Below are positions 24,587 to 33,584 of a stretch of DNA of 64,000 nucleotides, one piece after another. The notes beneath the pieces are model-generated. The model did not search any database, was not told the origin of the DNA, and saw only the letters and a program-made list of their open reading frames with translations. The translations under genes and the position numbers were made by a program. The first letter of the stretch is position 1; each line of letters opens with the position of its first letter. This DNA is from Sabulicella rubraurantiaca. GTDB taxonomy: Bacteria > Pseudomonadota > Alphaproteobacteria > Acetobacterales > Acetobacteraceae. The DNA is taken from assembly GCF_017355885.1 (NCBI RefSeq), contig NZ_JAFEUU010000006.1, positions 124,001 through 188,000 on the forward strand, written 5' to 3'.

Positions 24587-24976
24587 ATGGTGCTGCGCCG
24601 GTTCTTGTTTCTACCCCTCTTGCTGATCGTGTCCGCCTGTTCGTCGCTCCCCAGCTTCTCCGACGTGTCGGCGGCGTTCCAACCCGATCCGGGCCGCACC
24701 ATGTCCGCCGCGCCGCTGCCCCTGCCCGCGGCCTCCGCCACTGCGGCCGCCAATGACCCGGTCGCCGTCTTCGCCGCCTCCGCTGCGCCCGGCCAATCCG
24801 GCGTGGCCGGGGGGCAGCCGGTGCGCCTCGCCCGGGTCTTCCATGCGGCGAGCGGGCGGCAATGCCGCGAGGTGATCCTGGGCGCCGGCTTCAACGAACG
24901 GGCGCAGGTCGCCTGTCAGGACCCGGATGGCGCCTTCCGCAGCGCCCGGCCCCTTCTGCAGGGCGCGTCGCGCTGA
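24587..24976 (+). CDS. Predicted lipoprotein at the head of the capsule export operon
   Basis: A 129-residue protein with signal MVLRRFLFLPLLLIVSACSS and lipidation Cys at residue 18. The mature part is Ala/Pro-rich up to about residue 75, then a compact segment (PVRLARVFHAASGRQCREVIL, ERAQVACQDPDGAFRSARPLL) with two Cys that could form a disulfide. I do not recognise the family. ATGs at 24584 and 24587 and a TTG at 24581 are all possible; 24587 has the best spacing from GGGAAGG. It precedes kpsM by 8 bp, so it is probably part of the export operon. Confidence 0.7.
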   Translation: MVLRRFLFLPLLLIVSACSSLPSFSDVSAAFQPDPGRTMSAAPLPLPAASATAAANDPVAVFAASAAPGQSGVAGGQPVRLARVFHAASGRQCREVILGAGFNERAQVACQDPDGAFRSARPLLQGASR

Positions 24977-24984
24977 CCCACGCC

Positions 24985-25788
24985 ATGCGCCCGGGCCCCA
25001 TCCTCCCCGAGCCCAGCCTGTCCCGCGCCCTGCGCGTCCAGTTCAACGTGCTGGGCGCACTGATCATGCGGGAGATGCACGCGCGCTTCGGGCGGGAGAA
25101 TCTCGGCTATGTCTGGCTCTTCGTGGAGCCGATGATCCTGGCCGGCTGCGTTGCCACGCTGCATCACATCGCGGGACACGGGCTGCCGGGCGGGCTCGCG
25201 CCCTTTCCCTTCTACGTGCTGTCCTACACGCCCTACTACCTGCTGCGCTCCATCGTGACGCGCGCCTCCACGGCGCTCGAAGCGAATGCCGCACTCTTCT
25301 TCCACGCGCGGGTGCGGCTGCATGACGTGCTGATGGCGCGCACCGTCCTGGAATGCGCCGCCGTGCTGGTGGCGCTGACGATTTTCCTCACGGGCGTCGG
25401 CATCCTCACCGACAACTGGCCGCGCGAACCTCTGGGCATCGCGATGGGCCTCGTCCTGATGGCGCTGCTGATGCACGGCGTCGCGCTGCTCGTCGCCTCG
25501 CTGGGGGTGCTGGGGGCCCACAACGTGGACCGCATCGTGCACCCCGCCACCTACCTGTCCCTGCCGGCCTCGGGCGCCTTCTTCATGGTCTGGTGGTTCC
25601 CGGCCGAGATGCAGGAGATGATCCTCTGGATCCCCACGGTCCACGTCTACGAATTCGTGCGCCATTCCTTCTACGGCGACGTCGTGCCCTTCCATTACGA
25701 CATCAGCTACCTCGGCGCCTGGATCCTCGTCACCAACACGCTCGGCCTCGTCGCCCTGCGCGCGGCGCGGCCGCATCTCGAGACGTGA
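24985..25788 (+). CDS. kpsM: Capsule polysaccharide ABC transporter permease KpsM
   Basis: A 267-residue ABC-2 type permease with about six transmembrane helices. ALIMREMHARFGRENLGYVWLFVEPM is the typical cytoplasmic-to-TM1 segment of KpsM/CtrC, and VYEFVRHSFYGDVVPFHYD is the conserved loop before the last helix. With KpsT it moves the lipid-linked or free capsular chain across the inner membrane. ATG at 24985 lies 8 bp after the lipoprotein gene, and kpsT follows 3 bp after its stop. Confidence 0.9.
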   Translation: MRPGPILPEPSLSRALRVQFNVLGALIMREMHARFGRENLGYVWLFVEPMILAGCVATLHHIAGHGLPGGLAPFPFYVLSYTPYYLLRSIVTRASTALEANAALFFHARVRLHDVLMARTVLECAAVLVALTIFLTGVGILTDNWPREPLGIAMGLVLMALLMHGVALLVASLGVLGAHNVDRIVHPATYLSLPASGAFFMVWWFPAEMQEMILWIPTVHVYEFVRHSFYGDVVPFHYDISYLGAWILVTNTLGLVALRAARPHLET

Positions 25789-25791
25789 GCG

Positions 25792-26439
25792 ATGCTGCGC
25801 CTGGAGGGAGTCTGGAAAAGCTACCGCGTGCGGGGGCGCGACAAGGAGGTGCTGCGCGGGGTGGACGCGGCGGTGTGGAAGGGCGATGCCATCGGTATCC
25901 TCGGCCGCAACGGCGCAGGCAAGTCCACGCTGATGCGCCTCATCGCGGGCGTCGAGCATCCCAACGCGGGCCGCATCCAGCGGGAGATGAGTATCTCCTG
26001 GCCGCTGGGCTATGGCGGGGCGCTGCACGGCAACCTGTCCGGCGCGGACAATGTCCGCTTCGTGGCGCGCATCTACGGCCGCCCGGTGGACTGGACGCTC
26101 GGCTTCTGCGAGGAGTTCGCCGAACTCGGCGAGCACATGCGGATGCCGGTCCGCACCTACTCCTCGGGCATGCAGTCGCGCCTGGCGCTGGCGCTGTCGC
26201 TCGCGGTGGATTTCGACTGCTACCTGGTGGACGAGATGGTGGCGGCGGGCGATGCCCGCTTCGCCGGGCGCGGGCGGGAGGAGCTGATGGCCCGCCGCGG
26301 CCGCGCCGCCCTCATCCTCGTCTCCCATTCGGAGGAACTGGTGAGGAATTTCTGCACCAGCGCCGCCGTGCTCCAAGACGGGAAGCTGCACTTCCATGAA
26401 GATCTGGACCAGGCTTTCGCCGCCTATCGTGCGCTCTGA
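25792..26439 (+). CDS. kpsT: Capsule polysaccharide ABC transporter ATPase KpsT
   Basis: A 215-residue ATPase of the usual KpsT size. Walker A is GRNGAGKST (38-46), the signature is YSSGMQSRL (SSGMQ at 124-128), Walker B is YLVDE (144-148) and the H-loop is LVSHSEE. The SSGM form of the signature and the GYGGALHGNLSG segment are those of polysaccharide exporters. It energises KpsM. If kpsE starts at the ATG used here, the two reading frames overlap by 44 bp. Confidence 0.92.
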   Translation: MLRLEGVWKSYRVRGRDKEVLRGVDAAVWKGDAIGILGRNGAGKSTLMRLIAGVEHPNAGRIQREMSISWPLGYGGALHGNLSGADNVRFVARIYGRPVDWTLGFCEEFAELGEHMRMPVRTYSSGMQSRLALALSLAVDFDCYLVDEMVAAGDARFAGRGREELMARRGRAALILVSHSEELVRNFCTSAAVLQDGKLHFHEDLDQAFAAYRAL

Positions 26440-27643
26440 AGGGGTGCGCGGCGCACAGCCGCCCACGCTGCGACGCGAGGCGCCAGCGCCCTCCGCCGCG
26501 CCGCCGCTCAATATCGGCCGGCTGCTGCCGCCGCAGACGCGGCCGCGGCGCGGCATCTTCGGCCCGATCCGGCGCTTCCCCTTCACCTTCGCCGTCATCC
26601 TGCCGACGCTGCTCGCCGCGCTCTACCTCTTCGCGGTGGCGGCGCCGCAATACATCAGCGAGTCCCGCTTCACCCTGCGCGGGCAGCAGCGCAACGCCGT
26701 CTCCCTGCTCGGCGAGGCGCTGAACCAGGCCGGGTTCCGCGCCGCCTCGGAGGATGCGACGGCGCTGCGCGACTTCCTGCTGTCACACGACGCCGTGCGC
26801 CTTCTGCGCGAGAGGCTCGACCTCGTTTCCCTGTTCCGCCGCCCCGAGGCCGATCCGCTGGCGCGGCTGTGGTGGGAGGAGCCGGAGGCGGAGCGTCTGC
26901 TGTGGTATTTCCGCCGGCAGGTGAAGGCGGAGATCGACCAGAACAGCGGCGTCACCACGCTGCAGGTCCGCTCCTTCCGTCCGGCCGACAGCCTGGAGGT
27001 GTCGCGCCTCCTCCTCTCCCTCGGCGAGGATCGAGTGAACGAGATGAACCGCCGCCTGCTCGACGATTCCGTGCGCGCCGCGCGGCTCGAGCTGGAACGG
27101 GCGGAGGAGCGCGCGAAGGAGACAGGCGCCGCGCTGACCGCCTTCCGGCAGCGCGAGCAGTCGCTCGACCCCTCGCGCTCCATCGCCATCAACGTGGAGG
27201 CACTGGGGCGGCTGGAAGGCGAGGTGACGCGGCTGCGCACGGAGCTGCAGCAGGCCCAGTCCTTCGCCCGCCCCAACGCGCCGCAGATCCAGAGCCTGCG
27301 CAGCCGCATCGAGGGGGCGGAGCAGCAGCTGGCGGAGGAGCGGCGTCGCCTCGCCGCCGCCGGCACCGGCCTGACGGAGCAATTGGCCGCCTATGAGCGG
27401 CTGCGGCTGGAAGGGGAGTTCGCGGCCCGCGCCCTCGCCTCCGCCACGATGCAGCTGGAGCGCGCGATGGTGGACGCGCAGCGCCAGCAGCTTTTCCTGG
27501 TGCGGGTGGTGGAGCCGAACCTCGCGGAGCGTTCGCTCTTCCCGCGTCCCATCCTCGGCACGGTCTACGTGTTCGCGGGGCTTTCGCTGCTTTATGGTCT
27601 GGGCTGGTTGCTGGTCGCCGGCGTGAAGGAACACGCCGCGTGA
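26396..27643 (+). CDS. kpsE: Capsule export inner-membrane protein KpsE/CtrB (polysaccharide co-polymerase type)
   Basis: About 415 residues. A first transmembrane helix (FTFAVILPTLLAALYLFAVAAPQY) is followed by a large periplasmic domain with long coiled coils (RLELERAEERAKETGAALTAFRQ; LRSRIEGAEQQLAEERRRL), then a second helix (PRPILGTVYVFAGLSLLYGLGWLLVAG). ESRFTLRG and FPRPILGT are KpsE/CtrB marks. It bridges the KpsMT pump to KpsD. The start is uncertain: ATG 26396 overlaps kpsT by 44 bp, while GTG 26429 or 26444 would shorten a poorly conserved N-terminus. Confidence 0.88.
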   Translation: MKIWTRLSPPIVRSEGVRGAQPPTLRREAPAPSAAPPLNIGRLLPPQTRPRRGIFGPIRRFPFTFAVILPTLLAALYLFAVAAPQYISESRFTLRGQQRNAVSLLGEALNQAGFRAASEDATALRDFLLSHDAVRLLRERLDLVSLFRRPEADPLARLWWEEPEAERLLWYFRRQVKAEIDQNSGVTTLQVRSFRPADSLEVSRLLLSLGEDRVNEMNRRLLDDSVRAARLELERAEERAKETGAALTAFRQREQSLDPSRSIAINVEALGRLEGEVTRLRTELQQAQSFARPNAPQIQSLRSRIEGAEQQLAEERRRLAAAGTGLTEQLAAYERLRLEGEFAARALASATMQLERAMVDAQRQQLFLVRVVEPNLAERSLFPRPILGTVYVFAGLSLLYGLGWLLVAGVKEHAA

Positions 27644-27657
27644 CCCGGGGGATTCCG

Positions 27658-29400
27658 ATGAAGTATTTCGTGACGCGCGCCATGCTGGCCGCGCTGGCCG
27701 GGTTCGCGCTCGCGGGCGGGGCGGCGGCGCAGAACATGCTGCCGGTACTGACGCCGCAGCAGGCGCAGCAGCTGCAGCAATTCCAGCAGCAGCAATCGCT
27801 GATCGGCCAGCCGCCCGGCGCCCCCACCGTCGCCCGCGCCGGCCAGACGACCGAGGCCGAGGCCGGCGTCAGCGCCGCCCCGGCGCTGGGCGAGGCGCCG
27901 CGCAACACGGGCGGCCCCACCGCCGTGTTCGGCGCCGGCATCTTCACGCGCGAGGCCACGGCGGCCTCCGACGCGCCGAACCCCAACTACATCATCCAGC
28001 CCGGGGATCGCGTTTCCGTCCGCGTCTGGGGCGCGGTGGATGCGGAAGGCATCATGCCTGTGGATTCCGCGGGCAACATCTTCCTGCCCAATATCGGCCC
28101 CGTGCGCCTCGTCGGCACCCGCGCCGGCGACGTGCAGCGCGTGGTGGAGGGCGAGGTCCGCCGCATCTACACCCAGCAGGTACAGGTCTATGCCGTGCTG
28201 CTATCCACGCAGCGCATCGGCGTCTTCGTCACCGGCTTCGTCCGCACCCCCGGCCGCTTCGGTGGCTCGGCCGCGGATTCCGTCATCGACTTCCTGCAGC
28301 GAGCGGGCGGGGTGGACCCCACGCGCGGCTCCTTCCGCGACATCTCGATCATGCGCGGCGGCCGCGCCATCGCCACGGTGGACCTCTACCGCTTCCTGCT
28401 CGAGGGGCGCCTGCCGCCGGTGCGGCTGCAGGAGGGCGACACGTTGCTGGTGGGCCGCCAGCGCGCCCTGGTCGGCGCCGATGGGGCGGTGCGCAACAAC
28501 TTCCTGTTTGAGGTGCCGGGCCGCACCATGTCGGGGCGTGAGCTGGTGGACTATGCGCGTCCGCTGCCCTCCGCCACCAACGCCATCATCACCGGCAACC
28601 GCGACGGTCGCCCCTTCTCCCGCTACGCCACGCTGGCGGAGCTTTCCTCCATCCCGCTCTCCGACCAGGACGTGGTGACCTTCATCACCGACCGCCCGGC
28701 CCAGACCGTGCGGGTGATGGTGGAAGGCAGCCGCATCGGGCCCTCCGTCCTCGTGGCCGATCGCGATGTGACGCTGTGCCAGGCCCTCGACTACATCGCG
28801 GTGGATCCGGGCCTCGCCGACACCAACAGCATCTACCTGCTGCGGCCGCGTGTCGCGCAGCAGCAGCGCCGCGCGATGGAGGAGGCGATCGAGCGTCTGG
28901 AGCGCCAGCTCTTCACCGCCGTCTCCGCCACCACGGGCGTCGCCAATATCCGCTCGCAGGAGGCGAATCTCGTCGCCTCCTATCTCCAGCGCGCCCGCCG
29001 CACCCAGCCCGAGGGGCGGGTGGTCGTGTTTGACTCCAATGGCCGGTGCTCCTCAGTGCGGCTGGAGAACGAGGATGTGATCGTGATCCCCGAGCGTTCC
29101 TCCACCGTCCTCGTCTCCGGCGAGGTGACGGCGCCGCGCGCCGTGGTGTGGAACCGGGACATGAGCATCAACGATTACGTCCAGCAGGCGGGCGGCTACA
29201 CGCAGCGCGGTTCCTCGCGCAACGTGATGATCCGCCGCGCCTCGGGCGAGCTGGTGCTGGACCCGCGCGAAGGCCCGCGCCCGGGTGACGAGCTGATCGC
29301 CATGCCGCGCCTGGACCCCAAGCTGTTCCAGATCGCGACGGATTTCTCGCAGCTGATCTTCCAGGCCGCCTTCGCGGCGCGGACGGTGCAGAACTGGTGA
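27658..29400 (+). CDS. kpsD: Capsule export outer-membrane channel/periplasmic protein KpsD-like
   Basis: A 580-residue protein with signal peptide MKYFVTRAMLAALAGFALAGG then AAAQ. A Gln-rich stretch (residues about 35-50) is followed by the polysaccharide-export domain (NYIIQPGDRVSVRVWGAVDAEG, VDSAGNIFLPNIGPVRLVG) and SLBB repeats (VFVTGFVRTPGRFGG; VLVSGEVTAPRAVVWNRDMSINDYVQQAGG). ATG at 27658 with GGGGGA upstream is preferred over a GTG at 27640 that overlaps the kpsE stop. It is last in the operon and is followed by a UUCG hairpin. Confidence 0.9.
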   Translation: MKYFVTRAMLAALAGFALAGGAAAQNMLPVLTPQQAQQLQQFQQQQSLIGQPPGAPTVARAGQTTEAEAGVSAAPALGEAPRNTGGPTAVFGAGIFTREATAASDAPNPNYIIQPGDRVSVRVWGAVDAEGIMPVDSAGNIFLPNIGPVRLVGTRAGDVQRVVEGEVRRIYTQQVQVYAVLLSTQRIGVFVTGFVRTPGRFGGSAADSVIDFLQRAGGVDPTRGSFRDISIMRGGRAIATVDLYRFLLEGRLPPVRLQEGDTLLVGRQRALVGADGAVRNNFLFEVPGRTMSGRELVDYARPLPSATNAIITGNRDGRPFSRYATLAELSSIPLSDQDVVTFITDRPAQTVRVMVEGSRIGPSVLVADRDVTLCQALDYIAVDPGLADTNSIYLLRPRVAQQQRRAMEEAIERLERQLFTAVSATTGVANIRSQEANLVASYLQRARRTQPEGRVVVFDSNGRCSSVRLENEDVIVIPERSSTVLVSGEVTAPRAVVWNRDMSINDYVQQAGGYTQRGSSRNVMIRRASGELVLDPREGPRPGDELIAMPRLDPKLFQIATDFSQLIFQAAFAARTVQNW

Positions 29401-29410
29401 GGGATTTCGG

Positions 29411-29430
29411 GTGACCGCTTCGGCGGTCAC
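29411..29430. terminator. UUCG-capped hairpin after kpsD
   Basis: A perfect 8-bp stem, GTGACCGC at 29411-29418 with GCGGTCAC at 29423-29430, closed by a TTCG tetraloop. It starts 10 bp after the kpsD stop and 10 bp beyond the end of the convergent aldehyde dehydrogenase gene, so it can serve both operons. ATTTTC follows on the plus strand. Confidence 0.65.
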
Positions 29431-29440
29431 GCAGCCATTT

Positions 29441-30772
29441 TCAGGGCTTCAGCCCCACGAGCCGCCGCGCCAGCTTGCGCGCGAAGTCGCCGCGCGGCGG
29501 ATCGAGCAGCCGCGCCAGGGCGACGCGCCCGTGCCGCACCCGGGCGCGCGGGTTCGAGAACTCGCGGAACCCGGCCTCGCCGCCGCGCCTCCCGAAGCCC
29601 GAGGCGCCGACGCCGCCAAAGGGCAGGCCTGGCATGGCCGCGTGCTCCATGGCGCGGCCCACGACCAGCGCACCGGATTTCGTGCCGGCAGCCACCGCCT
29701 CCTCCTCCGCCCGCGTCGCGCCGAACAGCGCGATGGCAAGCGGGTGCGGCCGGGCGGCGATCCAGCGCAGCGCGGCCGGAAGATCGGCGCATTCCTCCAC
29801 GGCCAGCACGGGGCCGAAGATTTCCTCCGCCGCCAGCGCACCCTGCGCAGGGGCGAGGCGCAGTGGTGTCGTTCCCTCGCCCAGCGTTTCGGTTTCGGTG
29901 CCCCCGGCGATGCGCTCCAGCCTCGCGCCCTGCGCCGGATTAATCACCGACGTTTCCGCTGCGCCGATGCCGGTGGCGCGGCAGGCAGCATGAAAATCCG
30001 CGGCCCGGTGGCCCACCAGCAGCACCGTGTCCGGAGCGATGCAGGTCTGGCCCGCATTTACCGCCTTGGCCGCCAGGATGGCCCGCGCCGCCTCGCGCAG
30101 ATCGGCCCCCGGCAGCACCAGGGACGGGCACTTTCCGCCCAGTTCCAGCGTCAGCGGCGTGAGGTTGGCCGCAGCCGCCGCCATGACGCGCCGCCCCGTC
30201 TCCGTGCCGCCGGTGAAGACCAGATGGTCCCAGGGCTGGGTCGCGAAGTCGCGCGCCACCTCCACCCCGCCCTGCACCACCAGCCCCATTCGCGGCCCCC
30301 ACGCCTCGGCCACGATCTCCCCCAGCAGCGCGGCGACGCGCGGCGTGGCTTCGGAAGGCTTGAGGCAGACGCGATTGCCGGCCGCCACGGCCTCCAGCGC
30401 CGGAACCAGGGCAAGCTGCAGCGGGTAGTTCCAAGGGGCCATCACCCCCACCACCCCCTTGGGCACGTATTCCACCCAGGCACGGGCGGGCAGGAAGGGC
30501 AGGGGGACGGAGACGCGCTGCGGCTTCGCCCAGCGACGGAGGTGCCGCGCCGCGTATCGCGCCGCCTCCGCCACCACCAGCACGTCGGCCAGCAGCGTGT
30601 CTTCCGCCGCGCGGCCGCCGAAATCCGCATCCGCCGCCGCCACCGCATCCTCCGCACGCCGCAGCACGGCGGCCCGCAGCCTCTCGAGCGCGGCGCGGCG
30701 GGCGGCAAGGTCCGGTGCGCCGTCCTCTGCCTCCGCAGCGCGCAGCGCCGCCAGCGCCACGGCGGGCGTCAC
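29441..30772 (-). CDS. Aldehyde dehydrogenase of the carotenoid operon (probable C30 carotenoid-aldehyde oxidation)
   Basis: A 443-residue NAD(P)-dependent aldehyde dehydrogenase, shorter than the 480-500 typical of the superfamily and like the coniferyl-aldehyde group. It has APWNYPLQL (N115), KPSEATP (K138), FTGGTETG, catalytic Glu E210 in LELGGKCPS and catalytic Cys C244 in NAGQTCIAPD. The GTG start overlaps the hpnE stop (GTGA). As last gene of the carotenoid operon it probably oxidises a C30 apo-carotenoid aldehyde to the acid, as aldehyde dehydrogenases do in other C30 pathways; inferred from context. Confidence 0.85.
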   Translation of the reverse strand: MTPAVALAALRAAEAEDGAPDLAARRAALERLRAAVLRRAEDAVAAADADFGGRAAEDTLLADVLVVAEAARYAARHLRRWAKPQRVSVPLPFLPARAWVEYVPKGVVGVMAPWNYPLQLALVPALEAVAAGNRVCLKPSEATPRVAALLGEIVAEAWGPRMGLVVQGGVEVARDFATQPWDHLVFTGGTETGRRVMAAAAANLTPLTLELGGKCPSLVLPGADLREAARAILAAKAVNAGQTCIAPDTVLLVGHRAADFHAACRATGIGAAETSVINPAQGARLERIAGGTETETLGEGTTPLRLAPAQGALAAEEIFGPVLAVEECADLPAALRWIAARPHPLAIALFGATRAEEEAVAAGTKSGALVVGRAMEHAAMPGLPFGGVGASGFGRRGGEAGFREFSNPRARVRHGRVALARLLDPPRGDFARKLARRLVGLKP

Positions 30773-31977
30773 CGCAGCGCCTTCGCGGCGGCGAGGCCGG
30801 ACAGCGTGGCGGATTCGATGGTCGCGGGCAGGCCGGGCCAGGTCCAATCGCCGGCCAGGACGAGGTTCGCGAGCGGGCGGCGCGGCGGCGTGGGAATCGC
30901 CCCTGGCTCGTGGCGCGGCGTGGCGCGGCGCTCCTTCACCGCCCGGCAGGGGGGTGTTTCCTCCGGCCATTCGCCGGGCAGGGCGAAGGCGGCGGCGGCC
31001 TCGCGGATCTCCGCCCAGGCACGGGGCGCGAGCGTGTCCACCTCCTCGCGCGCCTCGGCATCGCCGGCGCTGACGGTGACGGAGACGCCCTCAGGCCGCA
31101 CCAGCACCCATTGGCACAGCGCGCCCACCATGCCGATGAAGCGCACCGGGCCGGGGCCGGTGCGGGCGAAATGCAGGTTCACGATCGGGGCATGGCGCTC
31201 CGGTGCCAGGACATGGGTGAGGAGGCGCACTGCCTCCCAGGGCGGCACGGCCAGCACCACCGAATCGCCCTCCTCCAGCGCCACCGTGCCCGAATGCAGG
31301 TGCAGCGACGTGACGCGCCCGCCCGCGCGGTCCAGCTTCCGCAGCCGGTCCTCCGTCACCACCGTCCCGCCGAAGCGCCGGATCGCCGCCAGGGCCGGCT
31401 CCACGAGATCAGGCCCCAAGCCCCGCCGGGCGACGAGGAGCCGTGTGGCCCCCGGCGCGCCCAGCCGCCGCAGCACCTGTGCCAGCCGCCGCGTCCCTGC
31501 CTCGCCGACCGGGGTGTTGAGCGCCGCGACGGTCAGCGGGTCCACGAAGCCGCGCAAGAATTCCGGGTGGCGCGACATCGCCTCGGCCACGCTGCGGTCG
31601 CGCCCCGGCAGGGTCATCGCCAGGAGCGAAACCACCGCCCCGGCCGAGACTCCAGCCGGGCGCCGGTCGCGCCGCCACCAGCCGAAGGGCGACAGTGCGA
31701 CGAGGCGCCGCGACCCGTCGGCACGGTCCAGCACCGGCAGCCCGTCCGGCTCCGGCTCGATCCAGCCATCCCGCGCGCCGATCTCCTCCAGGAAGCGCAG
31801 CGCGGCGCGGTTGGCGCCGATCAGCGCATGAGTGCCGTTGTCGGTGCCGTCGGGCAGGGCGCGCGCCCGCCCGCCCGCGCCGGGCGAGCCCTCGTGCAGC
31901 GTGACCGGGCGGCCCGCCTTCAGCAGGGAATGGGCAGCGACGAGGCCGGCGACGCCGCCGCCGACGACATGGATCAT
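30769..31977 (-). CDS. hpnE: HpnE, hydroxysqualene dehydroxylase-type FAD protein
   Basis: A 402-residue FAD/NAD(P)-binding amine-oxidase-fold protein. IHVVGGGVAGLVAAHSLL and EGSPGAGGRARAL form the dinucleotide site, the segment DNGTHALIGANRAALRFLEEIGA is typical of HpnE, and the C-terminus NLVLAGDWTWPGLPATIESATLSGLAAA binds FAD. HpnE reduces hydroxysqualene to squalene. It overlaps the fused synthase gene by ATGA, so the three activities HpnC, HpnD and HpnE are encoded back to back. A desaturase-like role in the carotenoid route is also conceivable. Confidence 0.87.
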   Translation of the reverse strand: MIHVVGGGVAGLVAAHSLLKAGRPVTLHEGSPGAGGRARALPDGTDNGTHALIGANRAALRFLEEIGARDGWIEPEPDGLPVLDRADGSRRLVALSPFGWWRRDRRPAGVSAGAVVSLLAMTLPGRDRSVAEAMSRHPEFLRGFVDPLTVAALNTPVGEAGTRRLAQVLRRLGAPGATRLLVARRGLGPDLVEPALAAIRRFGGTVVTEDRLRKLDRAGGRVTSLHLHSGTVALEEGDSVVLAVPPWEAVRLLTHVLAPERHAPIVNLHFARTGPGPVRFIGMVGALCQWVLVRPEGVSVTVSAGDAEAREEVDTLAPRAWAEIREAAAAFALPGEWPEETPPCRAVKERRATPRHEPGAIPTPPRRPLANLVLAGDWTWPGLPATIESATLSGLAAAKALR

Positions 31978-33584
31978 CGCCCCGTCACCGCGAAGGCGGC
32001 CATGCGCAGCTTCTCCATGCCCGACAGACGCGCGCGCACCCGCGCCCCCGCCCAGCCACGCGCCCGCATCCGGTCGAGGAGGCGGCGATACCCCCACATC
32101 ATCACCCGTGCCGGGCGCAGCGCCGCCACGTCATGCTGTGCGAGTTCCGCCTCGGCCACGGCGAAGCCCTGCACGGCGCGTTCGGAGAGCGTCTCGCAGA
32201 TTGCGGGGAAGGCAGGGTGGGCGACGATCTCGCGCGCCGGCCCGTCCGGGATGCCAGCTGCCGCCAGCAACGTGAGCGGGATGTAGACCCGCTCCCGCAG
32301 CGCGTCCTCGTCCACGTCGCGCAGGATGTTGGTGAGCTGGAAGGTGTGGCCCAGCGCCAGCCCCCAGGCTTCCGCCTCCGGCGCGCCGAAGATGCGCACG
32401 CTCATCGCGCCCACCGAACCGGCAACGCGGCGGCAGTAGAGGTCCAGCGCCGCTTCGTCCGGCAGGCGCAGCCGGTCGGCGGCATCCGTCTCCATCCCCG
32501 CCACCATCGCCTCGCACTCGGCGCGCGGGATGCGGAAGGCGGTGCAGGCCCAGGCCAGTTCGCGCGACAGGGCGCAATCCGGCCGGTCCAGCTTCGCCCG
32601 CCACGCGAGGAGGAGGCGGCGCTTCTCCGCCTCCGGCATGGCGCCGTCGGCGATGTCGTCCACGTCGCGGCAGAAGGCATAGACGGCCCAGAGGGCGCGG
32701 CGCCGCTCGCCCTTCAGCACCGCCATGCCGCGCGCGAAGGAGGAGCCGGCGCGCCGCACCCGCGACGCGACCAGCGCGGAATCGGAGGGTGGCGGCGTCA
32801 GCAGAGCCTTCGCGAAATCGGTCTTGCCCAGCGCCACCCGCCCGGTCACCGGATCCGCCGCGCGCAGCTTCGCCAGGAGGCGCCGCGCGCAGGCCATGGT
32901 CATGGCGGATTGCCAGGCAAGGCGTCGGTTGCGGCACAGGCGGGGCAGGGCAGCGGCGCGGTCCAGCGCCGCCTCCACCCGGTCCAGCGCCGCATCCAGC
33001 ACGGCACGGCGCGGCGCAGCGTTGGCGGGGTCGAAGAAGGCATCCTCGCCACCGGCCAGGGAAAGCCAGTCCTGCGGGATATAGACGCGGCCGATCTTGG
33101 TCCGGTCCTCCGCCGCGTCCTGGATGTGGTTCAGAAGCTGCAGCGCCGTGCACAGCCCATCCGCCGCCGCCTCGCCCTCCGGCGTCGCGTCGCCATGCAG
33201 GCGCAGCAGCATCCGCCCGACCGGGTCGGCGGAGCGGGTGCAGTAATCCTCCAGCGCCGCCCAGTCCGGGTAGCGCGCCATCGTGGAATCCTGGCGGAAG
33301 GCGGAGAGCATGCGCCGCGCCTCCATCGTGCCGACCTCCAGCCGGTGCAGCGCGGCGGCCTCGGGCAGCTCCGTGGCGGGGTCGTCCAGTGCTGCCTCCA
33401 TCGCGTCCAGGCGGCGCAGCTTCTCCTCCGGAGCCAGCTCGGCGCTGTCGGCGATATCATCCGCCATGCGGACGAAGCGGTAGAAGGCCATCACCCGCCC
33501 CCGAAGCTCGGGGGCGAGGATCAGTGAGGCGGTGGGGAAGTTCTCGGTGTCGTGGGTGCGGTTGGGCGCGCCGGGGGCCTTCAT
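31974..33584 (-). CDS. hpnC-hpnD: HpnC-HpnD fusion: two-domain squalene/phytoene synthase-family protein
   Basis: One uninterrupted 536-residue frame holds two complete synthase domains. Residues 1 to about 260 are HpnC-like: Asp motifs DDIAD (42-46) and QDAAED (155-160) within LLNHIQDAAEDRTKIGRVYIP. Residues about 270-536 are HpnD-like: GSSFARGMAVL, DVDDIAD (307-313) and LRDVDED (421-427) within QLTNILRDVDEDALRERVYIP. HpnD makes presqualene diphosphate from two farnesyl diphosphates and HpnC converts it to hydroxysqualene; they are normally separate genes. The short junction is ALLTPPPSDSALVASRVRR, near base 32790. Both ends overlap neighbours by ATGA. No broken motif is seen in either half. 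Confidence 0.9.
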   Translation of the reverse strand: MKAPGAPNRTHDTENFPTASLILAPELRGRVMAFYRFVRMADDIADSAELAPEEKLRRLDAMEAALDDPATELPEAAALHRLEVGTMEARRMLSAFRQDSTMARYPDWAALEDYCTRSADPVGRMLLRLHGDATPEGEAAADGLCTALQLLNHIQDAAEDRTKIGRVYIPQDWLSLAGGEDAFFDPANAAPRRAVLDAALDRVEAALDRAAALPRLCRNRRLAWQSAMTMACARRLLAKLRAADPVTGRVALGKTDFAKALLTPPPSDSALVASRVRRAGSSFARGMAVLKGERRRALWAVYAFCRDVDDIADGAMPEAEKRRLLLAWRAKLDRPDCALSRELAWACTAFRIPRAECEAMVAGMETDAADRLRLPDEAALDLYCRRVAGSVGAMSVRIFGAPEAEAWGLALGHTFQLTNILRDVDEDALRERVYIPLTLLAAAGIPDGPAREIVAHPAFPAICETLSERAVQGFAVAEAELAQHDVAALRPARVMMWGYRRLLDRMRARGWAGARVRARLSGMEKLRMAAFAVTGR

